Shown piece after piece: positions 48,078-56,779 of a stretch of DNA of 64,000 nt. Source of the stretch: Planctomycetes bacterium MalM25 (GTDB taxonomy: Bacteria > Planctomycetota > Planctomycetia > Pirellulales > Lacipirellulaceae). The position numbers were made by a program, and so were the translations under genes. The DNA lies in contig CP036424.1 in assembly GCA_007745835.1 (NCBI GenBank), positions 3,397,968 through 3,461,967 on the forward strand, in the 5' to 3' direction. A model generated the notes under the pieces. It had not been told where the DNA came from. It searched no databases and saw only the letters and a list, made by a program, of their open reading frames with translations. Each line of letters begins with the position of its first letter. The stretch's first letter is position 1.

Positions 48078-49007
48078 ATGAAGGTCTCGATCATCGGTCT
48101 GGGCCGCGTCGGCTCGACGCTCGCCTACACGCTGCTCTTGAAGGGGGCCGCCGACGAGCTAGTCCTCGTCAACCGGACGCGCGAGCGGGCCGAGGGCGAC
48201 GCGCTCGACCTGCAGCACGCGCACCTGTTCATCGACTCGAAGATCGACATCCGCGCCGGCGAGATCGCCGACACGGCCGGCTCGGAGGTGATCGCGTACT
48301 GCGCGTCGGCCCCCTGGAAGGACAACTTCAACAACCGGCTCGACGCGGCGGTCGCCAACACGCGGCTCATGGAGGAGCTGATCCCGGCGCTCGCCGAGGC
48401 GTCGCCCGACGCGAAGCTCGTCGTCCTCAGCAACCCGGTCGACGTGCTCACCTGGCACGCGATCCGACTCTCCGCGTTCCCGCCCGAGCGGGTGATGGGG
48501 ACCGGCACGCTGGTCGACTCGGCCCGCTTCCGCGAGCTGATCAGCGCCCAGGTCGGCATCCACCCCTCGGACATCCGCGCCTACTCCCTCGGCGAGCACG
48601 GCGACAGCCAGTTCCTCGCCTTCAGCGGCGCCGAGGCCGGCGGCGAGCCGCTCGAGGACCGGCCCGACCGGCGGGCGATGTTCGAGCGAGCGACCCGGGC
48701 CGGCTACGAGGTCTTCAACAAGAAGGGCTGCACGAACTACGCGATCGCGATGGCGGCCGCCTACGTGATCGAGACGATCCGCGCCGACGCCCGCCACACG
48801 ATGCCCCTCTCGACTCTGATCGACGGCACCGACAAGCGGGGCGGCTACGCCGGCGTGGCGGGCGTCTGCCTGAGCGTGCCGGTGGTGGTCGGCCGCGAAG
48901 GGATCGTCCGCTGGATGCAGCCCGAGCTCAACGAAGAAGAGACCCAGGCCTTCGCCCACAGTGCGGACGTCGTCCGCGCGGCGATCGTGGGGACGCTGGG
49001 TGGGTGA
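48078..49007 (+). CDS. Lactate/malate dehydrogenase family protein, atypical
   Basis: A 309-residue 2-hydroxyacid NAD(P)-dependent dehydrogenase. Rossmann motif GLGRVGS (7-13). Catalytic set: Arg88 (NRLD), Asn119 (SNPVDVLTWH), Arg150 (VDSARFR) and His174 (LGEHGDSQF). Two oddities: Asn32-Arg33 at the end of beta-2 where NAD enzymes have Asp (LVLVNRTRERAEG), suggesting NADP; and the substrate loop reads SAPWKDNFNNRLD rather than the RKPGM-type loop of malate or lactate enzymes. The substrate is therefore uncertain. It stands alone on the plus strand, behind a hairpin leader. The last 14 codons are repeated at 50853-50895. Confidence 0.82.
   Translation: MKVSIIGLGRVGSTLAYTLLLKGAADELVLVNRTRERAEGDALDLQHAHLFIDSKIDIRAGEIADTAGSEVIAYCASAPWKDNFNNRLDAAVANTRLMEELIPALAEASPDAKLVVLSNPVDVLTWHAIRLSAFPPERVMGTGTLVDSARFRELISAQVGIHPSDIRAYSLGEHGDSQFLAFSGAEAGGEPLEDRPDRRAMFERATRAGYEVFNKKGCTNYAIAMAAAYVIETIRADARHTMPLSTLIDGTDKRGGYAGVAGVCLSVPVVVGREGIVRWMQPELNEEETQAFAHSADVVRAAIVGTLGG
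48965..49007 (+). repeat. Dehydrogenase 3'-end direct repeat, copy 1
   Basis: The first 36 bases of this segment are identical to 50853-50888; the remainder to the TGA differs by a few bases. It encodes DVVRAAIVGTLGG and the stop of the dehydrogenase gene. Confidence 0.85.
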
Positions 49008-49190
49008 GGGCCGGAACGACGCTATCAAGCGGTCTCAACCGGCAAACCTGCGGCCGGCCGTGCCAAGTCTGCCTAATAGTGAGGCTGATTTAGGCGGATT
49101 CCGACATAACGTAGGTAGCGGGTACAGCTTCTCAGGAAATCCTCCGCTAACCTTCACTATCTGTCTTCTCCCAGGTCTGTGGTTTGATCC

Positions 49191-50258
49191 ATGTTGGTTC
49201 GCACAATTCGTGATCGGTCCTGCACTCGGGCCTGTCGCCCCGCCTTCACGCTGGTGGAACTCCTGGTGGTGATCGCCATCATCGGGATTCTGGTCGCTCT
49301 GCTGCTCCCCGCAGTGCAAGCTGCCCGAGAATCCGCCCGCCGGGCACAGTGCTCGAACAACATGAAGCAGCTGGGGCTGGCCACTCTGAACTTCGAATCG
49401 GCCTTCCAGCAGTTCCCCACCACCGGTGACTGCGACTGGTCGAGTTGGCGCGCCGCAGCAAGCGCCGCCCCTGAGTATCCCCATGAGAACCTCGGTTGGG
49501 GCTACCAACTCCTGCCCTACATGGAGGAGCAGGCGGTCTACGACCTGCGAGCCGAGCTCTTCGCATCGGGGGGAGACGCGGCCGACTTGGCCGGAGAAGC
49601 GGTCATCACTGGCTACCACTGCCCTTCCCGCGACCTCAGCTCGTTTACTAACGCCTCGGGCATCTCCCGCTACGAATCGGATTACGCCTCCATGCGCAAC
49701 GCCTACAACGGGGACGTGCTACCCGCGCCAAGTGGTGGCAACTACACCTGGACTCAATGGAAACACCAAGAGGATCCCTTCGAGGGCGAGCAAGACGGGC
49801 TGACCTGGACCGGCGTGATCGCTAGAGCCGCAAAGCTCAACACCGCGACCGATAAAGTCTGGGGGCTCGACAAGGTCACCACGGTTCCCGACGGGACCTC
49901 TAAGACCATCATGTTCGCTGAGAAAGAGAAGCACACCTCTCAGTATGTCATAGTCACCACGAACTTCTGGGACGTGTCTGGCTTCGGCGGCGGTTACTAC
50001 GACGAGCACGGCAGCAACGTCCGTTCAGCGAAGTACAACTCGGGCAATGGCGAATCATGGATCAACCCGGATTCGACCGAACTAGAAGACCGCTTGTGGA
50101 ACCGTGTCGGCGGCTTTGGATCGGCCCACGCCGGTGTCTTCGGATCTGTCTTCGCTGATGGATCGGTCAGGTACTTCAATTTCGACATCGATGTCCCGCT
50201 ATTAGACCGCCTCGGCATGCGGAACGACGGCGAAGTGGTCGATCTGAACGACCTCTGA
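49191..50258 (+). CDS. DUF1559 domain prepilin-like exported protein
   Basis: A 355-residue second member of the family in the window. N-terminus: RACRPAF then TLVELLVVIAIIGILVALLL with the pilin-type Glu23, and QAARESARRAQCSNNMKQLG. The end has HAGVFGSVFADGSVRYF, the H-x9-DG motif. The middle (Tyr/Trp-rich, WGLDKVTTVPDGTSKTIMFAE) follows the family. It is followed by a lipoprotein gene 62 bases downstream. The pair is bracketed by a repeat of the dehydrogenase 3' end, which suggests that it inserted as a unit. Confidence 0.88.
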   Translation: MLVRTIRDRSCTRACRPAFTLVELLVVIAIIGILVALLLPAVQAARESARRAQCSNNMKQLGLATLNFESAFQQFPTTGDCDWSSWRAAASAAPEYPHENLGWGYQLLPYMEEQAVYDLRAELFASGGDAADLAGEAVITGYHCPSRDLSSFTNASGISRYESDYASMRNAYNGDVLPAPSGGNYTWTQWKHQEDPFEGEQDGLTWTGVIARAAKLNTATDKVWGLDKVTTVPDGTSKTIMFAEKEKHTSQYVIVTTNFWDVSGFGGGYYDEHGSNVRSAKYNSGNGESWINPDSTELEDRLWNRVGGFGSAHAGVFGSVFADGSVRYFNFDIDVPLLDRLGMRNDGEVVDLNDL

Positions 50259-50320
50259 TCGCCATCCGAGACCGCCTTCCTTGTTCCAGCCCTCCGACAT
50301 AGAACTCCCTTCGATTGCCC

Positions 50321-50818
50321 ATGCCCAGGCTCGTTCCACGACGCTTTGTAGTCGGACGCCTCGCAATTCTGATAATCGCAGGCCTGCTGACGGGCTGCGG
50401 AGGCGACTCGATCGATGCGCGGGTCGCAGCTCTCAACTCGACCAACATCCAGAAGCTCTACAACTGCTACTCACTCTTCCAACACTACAACGGCTACCGC
50501 GCCCCGAAAGACGAGGCGGAGTTTAAGGAGTTCCTGCTCAGGCCACGCTACGCCAAGAACCTCAGCCGGATGCAGATCGACCCGGCGAACCTCGACGCGA
50601 TCTTCGTCAGCGAGCGCGACGGCGAGCCGTTCCGCATTCGCTACGGCGTGAATGGCCTGGGTGATAAAGCGATTGTCTTCGAGGCCACCGGCGTCGAGGG
50701 CCGGCGGCTCGTCGCCATGCAAGAGGCCCAAGAGCTGGACGACGCCGAGTACGAAGCCCACTGGAGCGGCAAGAAACGCCCCAAGGCCTACGAAGTGCAG
50801 CAAGGCGAGCCTGAATAG
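50321..50818 (+). CDS. Predicted lipoprotein following DUF1559 gene
   Basis: A 165-residue predicted lipoprotein: RLAILIIAGLLTGC, with the lipobox Cys about residue 26, then GGDSIDARVAALNSTNIQKL. The mature part has FQHYNGYRAPKDEAEFKEFL and a beta-rich end (DGEPFRIRYGVNGLGDKAIV). I have seen this arrangement next to DUF1559 genes in planctomycetes, but there is no named function. ATG 50321 is used; TTG 50315 is in frame just upstream. It differs in sequence from the lipoprotein at 1538-1852. Confidence 0.7.
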   Translation: MPRLVPRRFVVGRLAILIIAGLLTGCGGDSIDARVAALNSTNIQKLYNCYSLFQHYNGYRAPKDEAEFKEFLLRPRYAKNLSRMQIDPANLDAIFVSERDGEPFRIRYGVNGLGDKAIVFEATGVEGRRLVAMQEAQELDDAEYEAHWSGKKRPKAYEVQQGEPE

Positions 50819-50852
50819 CGAGGCCGTCGCCAGCGAGTAGGAGACCGCTGCG

Positions 50853-50895
50853 GGACGTCGTCCGCGCGGCGATCGTGGGGACGCTGGGGGAGTGA
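50853..50895 (+). repeat. Dehydrogenase 3'-end direct repeat, copy 2 (remnant)
   Basis: 36 bases identical to 48965-49000, then a TGA at the same distance. It encodes DVVRAAIVGTLGE and a stop but has no gene body, so it is a duplicated tail, lying just past the DUF1559-lipoprotein pair. Confidence 0.85.
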
Positions 50896-50931
50896 AGAGA
50901 CCGCCATATCAGTGGTCGCCCGACTGACGAG

Positions 50932-53400
50932 TCAGAAGGCGTACTTGAACTCGAGGCCTTGCTGCAGCTGTAGGATCGCGGCATCGACCGCCTCGTTCGC
51001 TGTGCCGTTCTGGTCGGCGTCGAGCTGGGTGAGGTTGTCGCTTCCATCCACGACAAAATCGCCGTTCTCATCCGCGATGCGGAGCTTCGTCAGATCGAAG
51101 CCCCAATTGTTCAACAGGAGGGTCAGATCACCGTCCCCTACGGAACCGTTGCCATCGAAATCGCCGTCCGTCGCGCCGCCGGTAACGCCTGTTGAACCCC
51201 AATTGCCGAGCAACGCCGTGAGTTCGTTGTCCCCGATGTTATTGTCGCCGAGGCTGAAGAGGTTGGTGAACGCGAAGGCGAAATCGCCCCCCGCAACGCC
51301 ATCGCCCGAGGGGAAGACGCTGACCGCCGAGTTGGTGGTCGAGATCGAGGCCGGGTTGACCCACTCGCCGTCCAGTGGCGCCCCGTCCAGCGCCGTGATC
51401 GAATCCTCAAGCGTGATCAGGTACTGCGCCATGGAGAAATCGTCGCTGAACTCCCAAAGGCCGACCCATTCGCTCCCCTCTTGCTGTTGAGAGAAAGTGG
51501 GCACGCTGGACGTGTCAAACTCAGATCCAACCGAATTGAATTCGGAGATGCGATTGATCTGTAGCGAGTTCGCATCGAGGTTGACCTTCTCGTCGAACCA
51601 AACCTCGATCGCGTCGGCGCCGGCGACCAGGGCCGCGATGAGCTGCGTGCCGGTGACGCCCGGGGCGCCGTTGTCGATCTCGGTGTCGTAGTCGTACTCG
51701 CCGGCCTCGCCGTTGAGGCTGAGGAGCTTGACGTTGGTCACCCGCGGGGCGGCGGGCTGCAACTCGAAGGCGCCGATATCAACCGTCGGGTCGGACGCGG
51801 TCCCGCCGCCCGTCCAGTCGTAACGCCGCGGGTAGTCGGCGACGCCGCCCAGGCCGTCGCCGCCGCGCTGGTCGTAGAGGAGGGCCGAGTTGTTATCGCT
51901 CGGGTTGTTCGCCTGCGAATTGTCGCCCGCGTCGATCGCGTTGCTGCCGTCCCTCAGCGGGACGGTGTAGAAGTCGGGGTGGAACCCGCCGTAGTAACCG
52001 AGCGCGCCGAGCCACAGCTCGGTCTGGGTCTGGTTCTTGAGGTTGTTCTCGGCGAGCAACAACTCCGCCGAGAGAACGCTGCTGACCGCGCCCAAGAGGT
52101 TGTGGCTGGAATCGGTCTCGAAGAGCTGGGCGTCTTGAACGCCCGAAGTCGGCACAACGAACTCGGCGTCGAGGTCGTTCGGCTGCTGGCTATGGTCTTG
52201 ATTGAGGGCCACGATGCTGTTGTGCATCGTCAGGTCGATGGAGGCTGGATTGCCAAATTCCCCAAGCCCTATATAGCCGTAAACTCCGCCGCCGTACTTT
52301 GACGTGTTGCGCGCGACGGTGGTGTTGTTGATGAAAGCATTGAAGATGCTCGTAAAATCGGTTCGCGATTCGGCGCCCAAGAACACGCCGCCGCCACGGC
52401 CGTCTATTGCGGTCGTCGCATTCTCAGAAACGGTGGTGTTCGCCATCATGAAATCACCACCGGCCTTCGGGCAGTGATAGACACCGCCGCCGTCGAATTG
52501 AGCCGTGTTCCCGTAGATCGAGGAGTCGAGGATCACCAGCTCCTTCCCGGGGCCGCTATTCTGAGTATAAACTCCACCACCGTGGTGCCCCGAGGTGTTG
52601 TTCGTGACGACGCTGCTGATGAAGGTCGTCGTCGACAGCCCGGAAACGACCGCCACCCCGCCGCCCGATCCGAGGTCCGGCGAGCTCGTGCCGCGTGTCG
52701 GCGAAACGAAGCGAACCGTGTTGTCGCTCACGATGGTTTCGAAGAATGTCGCCGCGCTGGCGGCGACAACGACGGCGCCCCCCAGGTCTTCGGATTCGTT
52801 GCCCGTCAAGGTCGAGCCGTTGATTTGCAGCGAGGAGACGGCTTCTGACATATCGACCCCCATCTGGATGGCCCCGCCCTGCTCGGCGTAGTTTCCTTCC
52901 AGGACCATCCCATTGAGCGTCAACGAGATGTGGTCGTTGTTAAACTCGTCGTTGGCGAGGATGGCGCCCCCCGTGGGAAAGTACTCCGAGGGCGACACGT
53001 CGCCGCCGGTGAGGGTGAGACCGGTGAGGGTGACCTCGGAGTTGCCGACGATCTGGAAGATGCGGTGGCCGTCGCCTGTGCCGAAGACTCGGTCGGTCCC
53101 GTCCTGCGCATCGATCGTCACCCCCGGCCCGGTGATCGTGACCGAGTCGCTGATCAACAGCTCGCCGAAACCGAGTTCGATCGTGCTCTGGCCCGCGGGG
53201 AGGTTGAAGATGATCTCATCGATAGGGTCAGCATCGTCAAAGTTAGCATTGAGGATCATTTGGCGAAGCGAGCCCGTCACTGCCGTGGTCGGTGCGGAAA
53301 CGTCTTCGTCTATATCAGTATTAACCGTAAAAGTAGCGAGTACGCGGCGGGACTCTAGCGACTCAAAGCTCAATCGCTTCTTTGCCATTCGTACGGTCAC
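50932..53400 (-). CDS. Beta-helix surface protein with export motif and dockerin-like end
   Basis: An 822-residue exported protein. LESRRVLA at about residues 14-21 is the planctomycete export motif. From about 25 to 560 a right-handed parallel beta-helix (pectin-lyase-like, choice-of-anchor Q type): QSTIELGFGELLISDSVTIT, VTLTGLTLTGG, GGAVVVAASAATFFETIVSD, GGGVYTQNSGPGK. About 720-822 dockerin-like loops: NNIGDNELTALLGNWG, DFDGNGSVGDGDLTLLLNNW, DENGDFVVDGSDNLTQLDAD. The GTG start at 53400 has GGAG six bases upstream; the copy at 55540-56004 has the same start structure. It is read after a PEP-CTERM gene (49-base gap). Likely a surface or matrix protein. Confidence 0.87.
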   Translation of the reverse strand: MTVRMAKKRLSFESLESRRVLATFTVNTDIDEDVSAPTTAVTGSLRQMILNANFDDADPIDEIIFNLPAGQSTIELGFGELLISDSVTITGPGVTIDAQDGTDRVFGTGDGHRIFQIVGNSEVTLTGLTLTGGDVSPSEYFPTGGAILANDEFNNDHISLTLNGMVLEGNYAEQGGAIQMGVDMSEAVSSLQINGSTLTGNESEDLGGAVVVAASAATFFETIVSDNTVRFVSPTRGTSSPDLGSGGGVAVVSGLSTTTFISSVVTNNTSGHHGGGVYTQNSGPGKELVILDSSIYGNTAQFDGGGVYHCPKAGGDFMMANTTVSENATTAIDGRGGGVFLGAESRTDFTSIFNAFINNTTVARNTSKYGGGVYGYIGLGEFGNPASIDLTMHNSIVALNQDHSQQPNDLDAEFVVPTSGVQDAQLFETDSSHNLLGAVSSVLSAELLLAENNLKNQTQTELWLGALGYYGGFHPDFYTVPLRDGSNAIDAGDNSQANNPSDNNSALLYDQRGGDGLGGVADYPRRYDWTGGGTASDPTVDIGAFELQPAAPRVTNVKLLSLNGEAGEYDYDTEIDNGAPGVTGTQLIAALVAGADAIEVWFDEKVNLDANSLQINRISEFNSVGSEFDTSSVPTFSQQQEGSEWVGLWEFSDDFSMAQYLITLEDSITALDGAPLDGEWVNPASISTTNSAVSVFPSGDGVAGGDFAFAFTNLFSLGDNNIGDNELTALLGNWGSTGVTGGATDGDFDGNGSVGDGDLTLLLNNWGFDLTKLRIADENGDFVVDGSDNLTQLDADQNGTANEAVDAAILQLQQGLEFKYAF

Positions 53401-53449
53401 AAGAGACTCCGTTTTCGTGTGAGATGAACTCTGAGAAAGATACAACGAG

Positions 53450-54121
53450 CTATCGGCTCCGCGAGATGGCTGCGGTGTAGTACGTGGCCAGCATGACCAA
53501 ACTGGCAATGCCGAAGGAGGTCGGCTCAGGAACCTGAAAACCTCTCACGACGACGCGTTGCTGGGTAGGGGAGACGCCTGGGACCAAGTCAAACCAACCG
53601 TCTCCCGTCACTGACGCCGACCAGCCAATCAACCCGCCATCCGGCAAGTCCGCATTGTTCCGGACAGCCCCCCCCGCCCCAGTCGCTCCAAAGAGCCCAC
53701 TACCGAACACAACGCCGTACCATCCGGGATCAAGAGCCAGTTCGAGTTCGCCGAACACTTCATCGGATGGGTCGGGAAAGGTCAGCAGCGTGTTGCCCAG
53801 CACATCAGGTGTGCTGAGATCGCTTGAGTCAGGAAAGTCATTCGGCCCGGTAAGGGCCACCAACGCTCCAAAGAAGTTACCTGCGCCACGGCTCACGAAG
53901 AAATGCCCGCCGATCCGGCTGGTGATCACCGGCTGCGTCAACTCGAACCGGCCGCCAGTGAAATTGAATCGACCGACGTTGTTCCCGGGGTTTTCGGGAG
54001 AAAACTCGGTGATACCGGTCGTCCCGAGCGTAGCGCTCTGGTAGAGCACCTCGTCGGCGGCGGCCTGGGAAGCTAGCCAGCAGAGGGTGAGGAGGAGGGT
54101 CGCGAGTGGGGAGGTTTTCAT
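53450..54121 (-). CDS. PEP-CTERM protein, tandem paralogue 1
   Basis: A 223-residue exported protein: signal MKTSPLATLLLTLCWLASQAAA, then DEVLYQSATLGTTGITEFSP, a beta-rich body (GRFELTQPVITSRIGGHFFV, LALDPGWYGVVFGSGLFGAT) and a proper sorting end VPEPTSFGIASLVMLATYYT plus Arg-Ser-Arg. Strongly similar to the paralogues at 54735 and 55967. The body is an uncharacterised domain I cannot name. A 17-bp palindrome lies 57 bases before the start. ATG 54121 aligns with the starts of the paralogues; an earlier ATG at 54130 is possible. First gene of a cassette with the beta-helix gene 50932-53400. Confidence 0.82.
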   Translation of the reverse strand: MKTSPLATLLLTLCWLASQAAADEVLYQSATLGTTGITEFSPENPGNNVGRFNFTGGRFELTQPVITSRIGGHFFVSRGAGNFFGALVALTGPNDFPDSSDLSTPDVLGNTLLTFPDPSDEVFGELELALDPGWYGVVFGSGLFGATGAGGAVRNNADLPDGGLIGWSASVTGDGWFDLVPGVSPTQQRVVVRGFQVPEPTSFGIASLVMLATYYTAAISRSR

Positions 54122-54177
54122 GACGAGCATCTGAGGCTGGGAAGAAGTCGCTGCAGGGGAGATGTCCCGCACCCTTC

Positions 54178-54194
54178 GATTCTAACCGAGAATC
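54178..54194 (-). promoter_or_regulatory. 17-bp palindrome before PEP-CTERM paralogue 1
   Basis: GATTCT-AACCG-AGAATC on the plus strand, arms perfectly complementary. The same element, with the same arms, is found 57-58 bases before the other two paralogues. Located where an operator or upstream activator site would be. Confidence 0.6.
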
Positions 54195-54248
54195 CGCATG
54201 AAATGGTTCGCAAGGCGGTAGCCCAACTAGGTAAAAAACATCCAGAGA

Positions 54249-54674
54249 TCAGGCGGCGAGCGACACATCCCCGCCGGTGAGGGTGAGGCCGCTGAGGGTG
54301 ACGTCGGAGTTGCCGACGATCTGAAACACGCGGTGGCCGTCGCCTGTGCCGAAGACCCCGTCGGTCCCGTCCCCCGCGTTGATCGTTAACTCCTCCGCGC
54401 CCAGGCCCGTGATGGTGACCGAGTCGCTGATCACCAGCTCGCCCTCGGTCAGCGTGATCGTGTCCATCACCTCGTCGATCGGGAACACGGCGGGGTCGAA
54501 AACGATCTCGTCGGGGCCCTGTCGATCGTTCGCGTTGCGTATCATCTGCCGTAACTCACCTGCATCAAGGCCGTCATCAAACGGTGCAGGTGAATCGGCG
54601 AGTGAGGTAACCGTCAACGTCGCGAGCACGCGCCGCTGCTCCAGCACTTGATATCCCAACCTCCGGTTTCTCAC
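54249..54674 (-). pseudogene. Truncated beta-helix surface protein, copy A
   Basis: A 141-residue reading frame carrying only the start of the beta-helix family: LEQRRVLATLTV export motif, GELVISDSVTITGLGAEELT, FQIVGNSDVTLSGLTLTGGDVS, then LAA and a stop. The full-length relative (50932-53400) continues for about 680 more residues after the same GGDVS. GTG 54674 is the likely start, with AAGGAG six bases upstream. It follows PEP-CTERM paralogue 2 (60-base gap). It may be a pseudogene or a short exported protein. Confidence 0.75.
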
Positions 54675-54734
54675 GACTATCTCCTTATAAGTCCGAAGAA
54701 TTCGGTGTAGCGACACTGCGGTTGTTGCGAATGC

Positions 54735-55412
54735 CTAAATACCCATCACTTCACCACGCTTCGGCTCGCGCCCTACTTTGATGAGTAAACCAAGAAGAGT
54801 GAGTGTTGCCGATCCGCATTCTGGGACCTCAATCCCGCGGACGATCAAGGTCACCCCATCTAAAGCTGCGTTCGCGTTGGCCCATCCGGCAGGGGACCCA
54901 CCCCCAAAGTAGCTAGCGTCTGCAGCTGAGACACCGTTCTCTACAACTGCGCCACTGCCAATAGCGCCAAAGTCACCGCTGCCAAACACGATGCCGTACC
55001 AGCCTGGTAGAAGATCGACCTCAAGTATTCCGGCTACTTCATTAGAAGGATTAGGAAATACAAGCGTTGTTGTTGCTAGCACGTCATCCGATGAGAGGTC
55101 ATACGTATCCGGGAAATCATTCGGCGAATCGAGAGATACCAAAGCCCCGAAAAAGCCACCCCCTCCTGCATCGCCTTTGGCGAAATGACCTCTGATTTCC
55201 GTGGTCAGAGCTTGCGTAGGCAAGAAGAACCTAGCGCCAACGAAAGTAAACTCGTTGACGTTCGTAGCAGGCACTTCTTGGGAGGCGAGTTGCTGCTCGG
55301 TGATCCCTGTCGGCCCGAGCGTGGCGCTCTGGTAGAGCACCTCGTCAGCAATGGCTTGGGGAGCGACCCAGCTGAGACAGAGGAGCAGGAACGCAAGAAA
55401 AGTGGTCTTCAT
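54735..55412 (-). CDS. PEP-CTERM-like protein, tandem paralogue 2 (degenerate signal)
   Basis: A 225-residue exported protein: signal MKTTFLAFLLLCLSWVAPQA, then DEVLYQSATLGPTGITEQQL and the shared beta-rich body (LPGWYGIVFGSGDFGAIGSG). The end is VPECGSATLTLLGLLIKVGR plus EPKRGEVMGI: the key Pro of VPEP is Cys and extra residues follow the basic cluster, so sorting may fail. The palindrome is at 55469-55485, 57 bases before the start. It is the second of three tandem paralogues and precedes truncated copy A. Confidence 0.78.
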   Translation of the reverse strand: MKTTFLAFLLLCLSWVAPQAIADEVLYQSATLGPTGITEQQLASQEVPATNVNEFTFVGARFFLPTQALTTEIRGHFAKGDAGGGGFFGALVSLDSPNDFPDTYDLSSDDVLATTTLVFPNPSNEVAGILEVDLLPGWYGIVFGSGDFGAIGSGAVVENGVSAADASYFGGGSPAGWANANAALDGVTLIVRGIEVPECGSATLTLLGLLIKVGREPKRGEVMGI

Positions 55413-55468
55413 AGCAATCGCCTGAGGCTGGGAAGAAGTCGCTATTATTGAGATGTCCCGACAACCTC

Positions 55469-55485
55469 GATTCTAACCGAGAATC
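55469..55485 (-). promoter_or_regulatory. 17-bp palindrome before PEP-CTERM paralogue 2
   Basis: GATTCT-AACCG-AGAATC, identical to the element before paralogue 1, also 57 bases before the start codon. The flanking spacer is also conserved between these cassettes. Confidence 0.6.
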
Positions 55486-55539
55486 CGCATGAATTGGTTC
55501 GTAAGACGGCAGCCCAACTAGGCAAAAAACACCCAGAGA

Positions 55540-56004
55540 TCAGGCGGCGAGCGACACGTCGCCGCCGGTGAGGGTGAGGCCGGTGAGGGTGACATCGGAG
55601 TTGCCGACGATCTGGAAGACGCGGTGGCCGTCGCCCGTGCCGAAGACCCCGTCGGTCCCGTCCCCCGCGTTGATCGTTAACTCCTCCGCGCCCAGGCCCG
55701 TGATGGTGACCGAGTCGCTGATCACCAGCTCGCCGTTCGCGCCTTGCAACTGCGGAATCAGGTTGTTCTGCGCGTCTCGCCCGAGCGTGATTGTTTGGCC
55801 AGCGAGACTTGGAGCGAAGATGATCGTGTCAGGGCCTGGTGTCGAATTGGCGTTGCGCACCATCTGACGCAGCGAGCCAGTCACGGCTGTAGTCGGCCCG
55901 GAAACAACTTCGTCTATGTCGGCATTGACTGTAAAAGTCGCAAGCACGCGACGCGACTCTAGCGACTCAAAGCCCAAGCGTTTCTTTGCTATTCGTATCG
56001 CCAC
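55540..56004 (-). pseudogene. Truncated beta-helix surface protein, copy B
   Basis: A 154-residue frame: KKRLGFESLESRRVLATFTV export motif, ELVISDSVTITGLGAEELTI, VTLTGLTLTGGDVSLAA and stop. It ends at the same point as copy A and shares its last 60 residues almost unchanged. Its start (GTG 56004, GGAG six bases upstream) matches the full-length gene at 53400, so the two begin alike. It overlaps the end of PEP-CTERM paralogue 3 by 38 bases. Confidence 0.75.
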
Positions 56005-56722
56005 AAGAGACTCCGTTTTCGTGTGAGATCAGGGCATCGACCGATGCGAACGACTGTGGACTCCGCGGGAAGGCCGTCATGCCGTAAATGATGAGCAGAG
56101 GCAAAGCAGCGACAACAAGAGAAGTCGGTTCAGGGATCGGAAAACCTCTCACGACAATGTATTGCTGGGTAGGAGCAATGCCTGGAACCAGATCGAACCA
56201 ACCGTCGCCAGAAGAGGATGCTGACCAGCCAATCAACCCACCAGCCGGCAGATCCGTATTGTTTCTGACAGCCCCCCCCCTCCCAGTCGCTCCGAAGAGA
56301 CCGCTCCCAAACACCACACCGTACCAGCCGGGATCGAGTGCTAGTTCAATTTCGCCAAACACTTCATCCGATGGATCGGCGATAGCGACCAGAGTGTCAC
56401 CTAGAACGTCGGGTGTGCTGAGATCACTCGAGTCAGGGAAATCATCTGGTCCGGCAAGGGCAACCAAGGCTCCAAAGAACTCGCCTGCCGGTCCAAGCGA
56501 CACCAAGTGCCCCCCGATTCGGTTGGTCACTACGGGCTGCATAAGTTCAAACCTTGCACCGATAAAGTCAAATCGGCCAACATTAGTTCCGGGCACCGCC
56601 TGAGTTGTCAGTTCCTCTGCAGTGATACCAGTGGGCCCTAGGATGGCGCTCTGGTAGAGCACCTCGTCACCGCTGGCTTGGGCGGCTAGCAGGAGCAGGG
56701 CCGCTGGCAGGAAGAGTTTCAT
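55967..56722 (-). CDS. PEP-CTERM protein, tandem paralogue 3 (extended tail)
   Basis: A 251-residue exported protein: signal MKLFLPAALLLLAAQASG, DEVLYQSAILGPTGITAEEL, body close to paralogue 1 (LALDPGWYGVVFGSGLFGAT, WFDLVPGIAPTQQYIVVRGF), and sorting signal IPEPTSLVVAALPLLIIYGM. After the basic residue about 30 more follow (SPQSFASVDALISHENGVS...), overlapping the start of copy B. The tail suggests loss of the original stop codon. A palindrome is located 58 bases before the start. Confidence 0.8.
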   Translation of the reverse strand: MKLFLPAALLLLAAQASGDEVLYQSAILGPTGITAEELTTQAVPGTNVGRFDFIGARFELMQPVVTNRIGGHLVSLGPAGEFFGALVALAGPDDFPDSSDLSTPDVLGDTLVAIADPSDEVFGEIELALDPGWYGVVFGSGLFGATGRGGAVRNNTDLPAGGLIGWSASSSGDGWFDLVPGIAPTQQYIVVRGFPIPEPTSLVVAALPLLIIYGMTAFPRSPQSFASVDALISHENGVSCGDTNSKETLGL

Positions 56723-56779
56723 GGCAAGCGTCTGAGGCTGAGGGAAGGGCCGCTATTCAAGGCATGTCCCAACAGGCTC

